From NCBI GenBank assembly GCA_021413845.1, contig JAIOPP010000019.1, positions 1-35,275 on the forward strand: 35,275 nucleotides of DNA. The letters are read 5' to 3'. A program made the position numbers and the translations under genes. The stretch comes from Planctomycetia bacterium. Its GTDB lineage: Bacteria; Planctomycetota; Planctomycetia; Pirellulales; PNKZ01. The notes beneath the pieces were generated by a model. It saw only the letters and a list, made by a program, of their open reading frames with translations. It did no database searches and had not been told where the DNA came from. Shown here piece after piece: positions 15,054 through 21,978 of this stretch (position 1 is the first letter of the stretch; the number at the start of each line of letters is the position of its first letter).

Positions 15054-15087
15054 GCGAACGCGATCTCGAAATCGAGGTCGCGTTCGC
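15054..15087 (+). terminator. Strong hairpin downstream of the lipoprotein gene
   Basis: GCGAACGCGA (15054-15063) pairs perfectly with TCGCGTTCGC (15078-15087). The stem continues through a T-G pair and CTCG/CGAG to an AAAT loop, about 15 bp in all. There is no T-run afterwards, so it may be a non-canonical or factor-assisted terminator, or an mRNA-stabilising structure for the upstream small gene. Confidence 0.5.
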
Positions 15088-15170
15088 TCCGGCATTGGTC
15101 CCGTTTCGCGGAGCGGCTTGATTGCGCCGCGAAAGCCGGTGCCGCGGCTCCTTGCCGAGTGCGCACCTCA

Positions 15171-15200
15171 TAGACTCGCAGCGAGGTGATCCCATAGAAT
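15171..15200 (+). promoter_or_regulatory. Candidate promoter for pyrD
   Basis: TAGACT (15171-15176) and TAGAAT (15195-15200) are separated by 18 bases. Transcription would begin near 15207, about 140 bases before the GTG of pyrD. The -10 hexamer is identical to that before folE. Confidence 0.35.
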
Positions 15201-15347
15201 GGGCGGACCCTACGAGCCGTCGTGGGAACACCTATCTTCTTCTGCACGGAAAGCGCCCCTCGCGCGGCAACGCGTAGCCGGGTTATTCGTGACTTCCGGC
15301 AGACGCCGCGAGGTCGTTTCCTGCGAAGTCATCCATCGAGTTTGCCC

Positions 15348-16286
15348 GTGAAAACCGCTGCCGTAGACCTCGAGGTGCGCCTCGGTCGCCTTCGATTACC
15401 GAATCCGATTCTCGCTGCGTCGGGCACCTTCGGATACGCTCGCGAGATGGCCGGATTCGTCGACCTCGCACGGCTCGGCGGCATCGTCCCTAAGACGATC
15501 ACGAAACTACCGCGCCCAGGCAACAAGCCTTGGCGCACCGTCGAGACAACCGGCGGCATGCTCAACTCGATCGGCCTCGACAACGACGGCATCGACGCCT
15601 TCATCGAAGGCCATCTGCCGTATCTCGGTTCGCTCGGCTGTCCGATCATCGTCAGCATCGCAGGCTGCGACGAGAACGAATTCGCCGAGCTCGCCGGCCG
15701 ACTGAGCGGTCGCGAGGAGGTTGCGGCGATCGAATTGAACGTCTCGTGCCCGAACGTCAGCGGCGGGGTAGATCTGGGAACCAATCCGGCACGGTGCGAG
15801 CAAGTCGTGGCGATGGCGCGCAAGGCGTGCGATCGACCGATCATCGCCAAGCTGACGCCGAACGTAACGAGCGTCGTCGACATCGCCAAGGCCGCGGAAG
15901 CCGGCGGGGCCGACGCGATCTCGCTGATCAATACCTGCCTCGGCATGGCGATCGACTGGCGCCGCCGCAAGCCGCTGCTCGGCAACGTCGTCGGCGGCTT
16001 GAGCGGTCCGGCGATTAAACCGATTGCGCTACGCTGCGTCTATCAAGCTGCCCGCGCGATCAAGACTCCGATCATCGGCATCGGCGGCATCGCCACGCTC
16101 GACGACGTGATGGAGTTCTTCGTGGCCGGCGCCTCGGCAATTCAACTCGGCACGGTCCATTTCTACGATCCCACCGCTCCGATTCGCATACTCGACGCGC
16201 TGCCCGAAGCGCTGAACCAACTCGGCGCAAGCCGCCTGAGCGACGTTGTCGGCACGCTCGCGGCGCCCGCACCCGTAGGAAAATAA
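15348..16286 (+). CDS. pyrD: Dihydroorotate dehydrogenase, class 1B catalytic subunit
   Basis: 312 residues from the GTG at 15348 (a TTG at 15342 is also possible). FMN-binding TIM barrel: [16 protein letters not shown] at the start, [11 protein letters not shown], the active-site loop [12 protein letters not shown] with Cys134 as the catalytic base, [21 protein letters not shown], and [26 protein letters not shown] at the FMN phosphate. A catalytic Cys rather than Ser marks class 1 enzymes, and the sequence fits class 1B, which uses NAD+ through an FAD/2Fe-2S partner, PyrK. No pyrK lies in this window. The enzyme oxidises dihydroorotate to orotate in pyrimidine synthesis. Confidence 0.95.
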   Translation: MKTAAVDLEVRLGRLRLPNPILAASGTFGYAREMAGFVDLARLGGIVPKTITKLPRPGNKPWRTVETTGGMLNSIGLDNDGIDAFIEGHLPYLGSLGCPIIVSIAGCDENEFAELAGRLSGREEVAAIELNVSCPNVSGGVDLGTNPARCEQVVAMARKACDRPIIAKLTPNVTSVVDIAKAAEAGGADAISLINTCLGMAIDWRRRKPLLGNVVGGLSGPAIKPIALRCVYQAARAIKTPIIGIGGIATLDDVMEFFVAGASAIQLGTVHFYDPTAPIRILDALPEALNQLGASRLSDVVGTLAAPAPVGK

Positions 16287-16356
16287 ATCGGCCACGTCGC
16301 CGTCGTCGAACTCCCCTCGCTCACTGACAATCTTCACCTCGACTAAGCTTCGATCC

Positions 16357-17319
16357 ATGCGCGTTCTCTCGGGCATCCAACCCACCGGTCGCTTCCATTG
16401 GGGCAACTATTTCGGCGCCATTCGGCAATACATCCATTTCCAGAACGGAAACGAAGCGTATTACTTCATCGCCGATTTGCACGCTCTCACGACGGTTCGC
16501 GAACCGACACGACTCAAACAGAACACGCTCGACGCCGCTCTCGACCTCCTGGCGCTCGGGCTTGATCCCGAGAAGGCCGTGCTGTTTCGGCAATCCGACG
16601 TGCCCGAGGTATCTGAGCTTTGTTGGCTCCTGATGACGGGCACGCCCATGGGTTTGCTCGAGCGCTGCCACGCCTACAAAGACAAAAAGGAAAAAGGGCT
16701 CACGGCCGACGCCGGACTCTTCACCTATCCCGTGCTGATGTCGGCCGACATCTTAGCCTACGACGCCGATGTCGTGCCGGTCGGTGCCGATCAGGTGCAG
16801 CACATCGAAGTCTGCCGTGATCTGGCAGGCAGCTTCAATCACCACTTCGGCCCGACGTTCGTGCTGCCGAAGGCGCAGACCCTCGATGCGTCGGCGAAAG
16901 TTCCCGGCACCGACGGCGAGAAGATGTCGAAGAGCTACAACAACACGCTCGAACTCTTCGAGGAAGCGAAGGCGCTGCGCAAGAAGATCATGCGCATCAC
17001 GACCGATTCGCGACCGATGGAACAAGGCAAAGAACCCGACGACGATCATCTTTATCAGTTGTATTCGCTATTCGCGAGCGATGCCGAGCGCGAAGCGATG
17101 GCCGCAATGTATCGGCGCGGCGGCTTCGGATACGGCGAAGTGAAGAAAGCGATCGCCGATGCGGCCGACCTCTTCTTCGCAGAACCGCGGGCCAAGCGCG
17201 CCGAGCTCGCGGCGGATCCCGCGAAGGTCGAAGCGATTCTCGTCGACGGCGCGGCCCGCGCTCGCAAGAAAGCCGCGGCGACCCTCCTTCGCGCGCAGAA
17301 GAACTGCGGAATCAAGTAA
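16357..17319 (+). CDS. trpS: Tryptophanyl-tRNA synthetase
   Basis: 320 residues, normal for bacterial TrpRS. Class I synthetase signatures are [17 protein letters not shown] (the HIGH motif appears as HWGN) and [10 protein letters not shown] (KMSKS). [38 protein letters not shown] and [13 protein letters not shown] are also typical. It charges tRNA-Trp. There is no clear Shine-Dalgarno before the ATG. The gene lies 70 bases after pyrD and 55 before the GT2 gene; it may begin a transcript with the glycosyltransferase cassette, but this is not evident from the sequence. Confidence 0.97.
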   Translation: MRVLSGIQPTGRFHWGNYFGAIRQYIHFQNGNEAYYFIADLHALTTVREPTRLKQNTLDAALDLLALGLDPEKAVLFRQSDVPEVSELCWLLMTGTPMGLLERCHAYKDKKEKGLTADAGLFTYPVLMSADILAYDADVVPVGADQVQHIEVCRDLAGSFNHHFGPTFVLPKAQTLDASAKVPGTDGEKMSKSYNNTLELFEEAKALRKKIMRITTDSRPMEQGKEPDDDHLYQLYSLFASDAEREAMAAMYRRGGFGYGEVKKAIADAADLFFAEPRAKRAELAADPAKVEAILVDGAARARKKAAATLLRAQKNCGIK

Positions 17320-17374
17320 CCTTTCGGACGTCTCTCCTCTCGGCCGCGACTTTTACGAATCGACCCGCTCAGCG

Positions 17375-18202
17375 ATGCTCAACGGCCGCAAAATCGTCGT
17401 CGTGATGCCGGCCTACAATGCCGAGAAGACCTTGCGGCGCACGTTCGACGAGATCCCGCACGACATCGTCGATGCGGTCTTGCTCGTCGACGACGGGAGC
17501 CGCGACAGCACGACGAAGCTTGCGGCCTCGCTCGGTATTCCCACCTTCGTCCACGTGCGCAACTACGGCTACGGCCGCAACCAAAAGACCTGCTACCTAG
17601 AAGCGTTGCGACTCGGGGCCGATATCGTCGTGATGCTGCATCCCGACTACCAGTATTCGCCTAAGCTCATCACGGCGATGGCCGGCTTGATCACGAGCGG
17701 CGAGTTCGACGTCGTGCTCGGCTCGCGCATTCTCGGGGTCGGCGCGTTGGCGGGCGGTATGCCGTTTTACAAGTACGTGTTCAACCGCGGCCTGACGCTC
17801 GCGCAAAACATTCTGCAGCGTCACAAGCTCTCGGAGTATCACACCGGCTACCGCGCTTTCTCGCGCCGCGTGCTGACCGAACTCCCGCTCAACGAAAATT
17901 CCGACGACTTCGTGTTCGACAACGAGATGCTCGCGCAGGCCATTTACTTCGGCTTTCGGATCGGCGAAGTCACTTGCCCGACGAAGTACTTCGAAGATGC
18001 TTCGTCGATCAACTTTCGCCGCAGCGTCGTGTACGGATTGGGAGTGTTGCGCACGTCGTTGCTGTTTCGCTTGAATCGTTGGGGGTGGGCGAAGACGAAT
18101 ATCTTCGATGCCGCCGGTCGAAAACTCGACGACGATACGGTACTCGGCGACTACTACCGCGAAGAAGCCGCCGCGAGCCGGAAGTCGGGAGAAAGCGCAT
18201 GA
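17375..18202 (+). CDS. Family 2 glycosyltransferase (polyprenyl-phosphate type)
   Basis: 275 residues from the ATG at 17375. GT-A fold of the DPM1/dolichyl-phosphate mannose synthase-like branch: VVVMPAYNAEKTL, LLVDDGSRDST, the nucleotide-sugar region MLHPDYQYSP, VLGSRILG, and YHTGYRAFSRRVL after the acceptor-site hairpin. No membrane-spanning tail is seen, so it is a soluble or peripheral enzyme that would transfer a sugar from a nucleotide donor, probably onto a polyprenyl phosphate. Its TGA overlaps the ATG of the methyltransferase (ATGA), and the ArnT/PMT-like transferase that could use such a lipid-linked sugar lies two genes on. Confidence 0.88.
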   Translation: MLNGRKIVVVMPAYNAEKTLRRTFDEIPHDIVDAVLLVDDGSRDSTTKLAASLGIPTFVHVRNYGYGRNQKTCYLEALRLGADIVVMLHPDYQYSPKLITAMAGLITSGEFDVVLGSRILGVGALAGGMPFYKYVFNRGLTLAQNILQRHKLSEYHTGYRAFSRRVLTELPLNENSDDFVFDNEMLAQAIYFGFRIGEVTCPTKYFEDASSINFRRSVVYGLGVLRTSLLFRLNRWGWAKTNIFDAAGRKLDDDTVLGDYYREEAAASRKSGESA

Positions 18203-19212
18203 CTTCCGATAACCGTTCGACGAACGGAAGCCGCAGCGCCGAGCGTTGCCCCTGGTGTCGAGCGGCGGATGCCGCACAGGCGTGGCCCGGCACCGAACCC
18301 GACGACTTTCAAGTTCGCCGCTGTCGGCAGTGCGAGCATCATTTCACGGTTCCGGTGCTCGGGCCCGACGAGATCGGCCCCTACTATGCGGAGACTTACT
18401 ACGGCAACAAAAATCGGCGTTTCAATCCGCTGATGGAGCGGCTCGTCGCCTGGTTTCGTCGTCGCCGCGCCGCCACGCTCGGCCGGTTCGCGAAAATCGG
18501 CAAGGTGCTCGATGTCGGATGCGGTCGCGGACTGACGCTCGCTACGCTTCGCTCCTGCGGTTGGCAAACGCGCGGTTGCGAATACAGCGAAACATCGTCT
18601 CGCTACGCCCGCGAAGTTTTGCAACTCGACGTCGATCACGATGGTTTCCGCCCCAGCAACTATGCCGACGGCGAGTTCGACGCGGTGATCATGTGGCATG
18701 TTTACGAACATTTGGCCGACGCGCGCGAAACGCTCGAGACCTGCGCACGCATTATCAAGCCCGGCGGCATCCTCGCGATCGCGGTGCCAAACTTCGACTC
18801 GCTCCAGGCGCAAGCGACGCGTTACGGCTGGTTCCATCTCGATATGCCGCGGCATTACTCGCACTTTTCCGCTCCTTGGCTCCGAAAGCATTTGGCGACG
18901 TCGGGCTTTCGGATCCTCGGCGAGTTTCACGGCTCGGCCGAGCAAAATCCTTACGGCTGGATTCAAAGCGTTTTGAATCGCTTGGGTCTGCGGCGAAACT
19001 TGCTGTACGATGTTCTACGTCAGCCCTCGGCCCGAAGCGTGAAGCAGCCGTGGCGAGAACTGCCCGGGCAGTCGTCGGCGAGCGTGATAGGTGCGGCGCT
19101 GCTGTTGCCGTTTTCGCTGTTGATGCTGTTGCCGGAGATCTTGCTGCGGCGCGGCGCTACCGTCGAAATGTATGCCGTACGTGAATCGTCTACGCCGGCG
19201 AAGACCGCATAA
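18199..19212 (+). CDS. Zinc-ribbon class I SAM-dependent methyltransferase
   Basis: 337 residues. An N-terminal zinc ribbon (Cys17/Cys20 in CPWC, Cys42/Cys45 in CRQC) is followed by a Rossmann methyltransferase core with the SAM-binding motif KVLDVGCGRG (about residue 103), then MWHVYEHLADAR and IKPGGILAIAVPNFDS. This resembles sugar or lipid methyltransferases found with surface-glycan genes. A hydrophobic stretch near residues 294-316 could anchor the C-terminus in the membrane. The start at 18199 overlaps the GT2 gene. The substrate is unknown; a methylated sugar or lipid in the same pathway as its neighbours is likely by context. Confidence 0.88.
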   Translation: MTSDNRSTNGSRSAERCPWCRAADAAQAWPGTEPDDFQVRRCRQCEHHFTVPVLGPDEIGPYYAETYYGNKNRRFNPLMERLVAWFRRRRAATLGRFAKIGKVLDVGCGRGLTLATLRSCGWQTRGCEYSETSSRYAREVLQLDVDHDGFRPSNYADGEFDAVIMWHVYEHLADARETLETCARIIKPGGILAIAVPNFDSLQAQATRYGWFHLDMPRHYSHFSAPWLRKHLATSGFRILGEFHGSAEQNPYGWIQSVLNRLGLRRNLLYDVLRQPSARSVKQPWRELPGQSSASVIGAALLLPFSLLMLLPEILLRRGATVEMYAVRESSTPAKTA

Positions 19213-19226
19213 GCAGGAGCGACTTC

Positions 19227-20864
19227 ATGCAGGCTGCTCCGACGACGCCGCACGACAGCGAAACTGTGCCCGGAGGAATTTCACGGCGAGCGGCGAGCCT
19301 GTTTTCGCTCGTCTGGCTCGCATTTGCGGCAGGCCTGTTGTTTTGGAATCTCGGCTGGTATCCGTTCTGGGGCGATGAAGCCGATACGGTGATCTTCGCC
19401 CGCAATGCTTGGGAGACCGGCGATGTCGGCGCGTACTACGGCGACAACATTTACATTTACCGCAACGGCACGCTGCTCGAAGACTTGAAGAATCGGAGCA
19501 CGCCGCCGCTATCTTATTACGTCGCCGCGCCGTTCTGGGGCGCATTCGGCGACGATCACTTTTGGATGCGCATGCCGTTCGCGCTGTGCGGCTTAGCGAC
19601 GATCGGGCTGCTGTGCCGCTGGCTTCGGCGCGGCCAAGCCTCGGCGACGATGTGGTTCTGCCTCGGTGCCTCGGTTACGTTCAACGTGTCGTTTTTGCTG
19701 TATGCACGGCAGTGCCGCTACAATGCGCTCGCCTCGCTGCTGACTCTCGCCGTCGCCTATCTCTATGTCACGTACGACGGCCGGCGAACGCGCCTATTCG
19801 GCATCGCCGCGGCCTTGATTCTCCTCGCGGCGACGCATTATCTGCACTTCGCCGCGCTCGCAGTCGCGATGGTCGTCGACTACGTGCTGTGGCAACGACG
19901 CGTGCGGCCGCTCTCTCAAGGAGATTGGATTCGCTTGTTGTTGCCGACCGTGATCGCCGTCGGCGCACTTGCGGCCGTCTTCAATCCGCTCGGCAAAAAC
20001 AGCCTGCCGGACGAAGGAGAGCGGAGCTTTTGGTGGGACAAATTGACGCTGCTCTGGTGGTCGCTGCGCGACATCAACGAGTGTGAGTTCGGCGTCGGGA
20101 TCATCATCCTCTGCGCTCCCGTGGTCGCGCTGTGGCGCGGCGATCGGATGCTGCTGCGACTCTTCGTCGCTTGTCTCCTCTATGTTTTGACGACGACGCT
20201 GCTCTCGCCGCAACCGGTGCAGAATGCCGAAGAATCCGACATTCGCTACCTCGCTCCGCTCATCGTGCCGTGCATCTATCTCACGGTTCGCACCATCTAT
20301 CTCGCGTGCGCCGGCCGGGCTTGGCTCGTCGTGCCGATCGTGGCGTTTGCGATGGGAACCAACGTCCTCAATCAGTTGGTAGACAAACAGAAATGGCGTT
20401 CGACGATCGGCGAATTCGTGCATGAGCTTCGGCATCCGCGCCATGTGGCTGGCGCCATTCTCTCCGAGTGGTTGAAAGCGAATGTGAAAGAGGGAGAAAG
20501 CGTTTGGATCGAGCCCAACGAAATGACGGCTCCGCAAATCGTCGAGACGCCGAACCTCGTGTACGCTTGGCAGCTCGATAATCCCGCGATCGTCGATAAG
20601 TATCGCAAGCTCCCTCGGTTTCACTTTCGGGGCGAGACGTCGGTCGACTACATCATCGCGTTCGGGTTCCACGACACATTGAAGAACGTCACCGAAAAAG
20701 CGCTGCCGATCCTCAAAGAACGGGGCTTCCTTTACGAACCGATCGCTACGCTCGACACGTTTTTCGATGACCGTACGCGGCCCGAGTTGCATTGGCACTG
20801 GTTTCGCGAGCGACCGTATGATAAGACCAAAAAGTCCATCTATATCTTTCGCTTAAAGCATTAG
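19227..20864 (+). CDS. ArnT/PMT-like membrane glycosyltransferase (GT39/GT83 type)
   Basis: 545 residues, with AGGAG 8 bases before the ATG. The first membrane helix ends in WYPFWGDEADTV, carrying the acidic D-E pair that is catalytic in GT-C enzymes of the ArnT/PMT clan, followed by a long first periplasmic loop (YYGDNIYIYRNGTLLEDLKNRSTPPLSYYV). About ten hydrophobic segments fill residues 20-390, then a soluble C-terminal domain of about 150 residues. Such enzymes use polyprenyl-phosphate sugars to glycosylate lipids or proteins on the outer face of the inner membrane. With the GT2 and methyltransferase upstream this makes a plausible three-step cassette: sugar loading, methylation and transfer. 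Confidence 0.87.
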   Translation: MQAAPTTPHDSETVPGGISRRAASLFSLVWLAFAAGLLFWNLGWYPFWGDEADTVIFARNAWETGDVGAYYGDNIYIYRNGTLLEDLKNRSTPPLSYYVAAPFWGAFGDDHFWMRMPFALCGLATIGLLCRWLRRGQASATMWFCLGASVTFNVSFLLYARQCRYNALASLLTLAVAYLYVTYDGRRTRLFGIAAALILLAATHYLHFAALAVAMVVDYVLWQRRVRPLSQGDWIRLLLPTVIAVGALAAVFNPLGKNSLPDEGERSFWWDKLTLLWWSLRDINECEFGVGIIILCAPVVALWRGDRMLLRLFVACLLYVLTTTLLSPQPVQNAEESDIRYLAPLIVPCIYLTVRTIYLACAGRAWLVVPIVAFAMGTNVLNQLVDKQKWRSTIGEFVHELRHPRHVAGAILSEWLKANVKEGESVWIEPNEMTAPQIVETPNLVYAWQLDNPAIVDKYRKLPRFHFRGETSVDYIIAFGFHDTLKNVTEKALPILKERGFLYEPIATLDTFFDDRTRPELHWHWFRERPYDKTKKSIYIFRLKH

Positions 20865-20904
20865 CTCGCCCAAGACTTCGCTCACGGTTCTTCGCATCCA
20901 CGCC

Positions 20905-21537
20905 ATGTCGGAATCATCCATCGCCGGGCCTTCACGCACGCAGCCCGAAGTCCCCGCTTCGCTCGCCTGGCTGGGGGCCGCGGGCGTGGCTTTCGGGTCC
21001 GGTTTTGCGGCCGTTTACGTGCAAAATACGTTTGCTCCCGTCGGTGTGTTCCCTCTCGCGCTCGGGGCGATCACGGGATTTGCCGTCGGCGGGGTTTGGA
21101 GTCGCCGGGGCGGGGGAACGAAGCGCGCGATCTTGCTCAGTGCCTTACTCGCCGGTTTGGTATGCACGGCGACGTTGCACTTCGGCACCTATTTTGCCGC
21201 GCGCCGCGCCGACGAAGCGCGGCGCATCGCCGCTCCCGCCAAGGCCGCGATGTTCGAGCCGGATCCCGAGCGGGAAGATGCGCCGTTTCGATCGTACGGC
21301 AACTACATGACGCGAGAATGGAAGGTCGGGCGAAGCCTCGGGTCGTATCGCGTTCGCGGTGCTTGGCTCGCTCTCTGGTGGACGCTCGACGGGTTGTGCA
21401 TCGTCGGCGCGACGATGCTCGGTGCGGCCGCGTCGGCGAAGCCGATCTTGCGTGCCTCGGGCGAAAAGAAAACGGAAGCAAGCGACACTACGAAAGACAC
21501 CCTCGGGCTCGAGCCCGACTCAGGAGCGGCATCGTGA
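20905..21537 (+). CDS. Membrane protein of unknown function
   Basis: 210 residues with four hydrophobic segments: ASLAWLGAAGVAFGSGFAAV, VGVFPLALGAITGFAVGGVW, RAILLSALLAGLVCTATLHF and WLALWWTLDGLCIVGATML. The last two are separated by a polar loop of about 60 residues (FAARRADEARR... SYGNYMTREWKVG). The C-terminal 35 residues are charged and probably disordered. I do not recognise the family. The stop overlaps the GTG of acpS (GTGA), which suggests coupled translation. There is no clear ribosome-binding site before its own ATG. Confidence 0.72.
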   Translation: MSESSIAGPSRTQPEVPASLAWLGAAGVAFGSGFAAVYVQNTFAPVGVFPLALGAITGFAVGGVWSRRGGGTKRAILLSALLAGLVCTATLHFGTYFAARRADEARRIAAPAKAAMFEPDPEREDAPFRSYGNYMTREWKVGRSLGSYRVRGAWLALWWTLDGLCIVGATMLGAAASAKPILRASGEKKTEASDTTKDTLGLEPDSGAAS

Positions 21538-21947
21538 GATTGATCGGGATCGGCAGTGAAATGGTCGAGTGCTTGCGGGTCGCTCGGATGATCGAACGCC
21601 ACGGCGAGCAGTTCATCAATCGGGTCTACACGACCGCCGAGATCACGTTTTGCAACAGCCGTCGGCAAACGACCCAACATTTCGCCGGCCGCTGGGCTGC
21701 GAAGGAAGCGGTGTTACGCGCGCTCGGCGTGCGCAATCGCAAGAGCTTCGACTGGCGCGACATCGAGATTCGCCGCGATGAAAACGGCAAGCTCACGGCG
21801 GCCTTCCGCGGCGCAGCGCGCGACATCGTCGAAGAACGCTCCGTCGGCGATATCCACATCACGATCGCCCATTGCAGGGCCGTCGCCACGGCTACGGCGA
21901 TCGTGCTGGCCGCGCCCCGCCCGAAACGACCGCCGAAAGAAAGCTAA
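21534..21947 (+). CDS. acpS: Holo-[acyl-carrier-protein] synthase (AcpS)
   Basis: 137 residues from the GTG at 21534, which overlaps the stop of the membrane-protein gene. AcpS moves 4'-phosphopantetheine from CoA to the serine of acyl carrier protein. The family frame is clear: IGIGSEMVECLRVARMIERHG at the start, then HFAGRWAAKEAVLRALG with the metal-binding Glu of KEA, WRDIEIRRDENGK, and HITIAHCRAVATATAIV near the end. Two departures stand out. The metal-binding Asp of the usual G(T/I)D motif is Glu9 here, and the GTG(I/W) loop after the KEA helix reads GVRNR. Asp-to-Glu keeps the charge, so activity is likely but not assured. The gene converges on topA, 31 bases away. Confidence 0.88.
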   Translation: MRLIGIGSEMVECLRVARMIERHGEQFINRVYTTAEITFCNSRRQTTQHFAGRWAAKEAVLRALGVRNRKSFDWRDIEIRRDENGKLTAAFRGAARDIVEERSVGDIHITIAHCRAVATATAIVLAAPRPKRPPKES

Positions 21948-21978
21948 GTCTCAACTCAGATATACCGGCAAGCCCGAA

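Larger units (their letters stand above)
15023..15347 (+). other. 325-base intergenic region before pyrD
   Basis: No gene was found. It contains a 15-bp hairpin (15054-15087) and a candidate promoter (15171-15200), both listed separately. The remaining 140 bases between the promoter and pyrD would be a long leader in which I see no known riboswitch fold. Confidence 0.4.
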
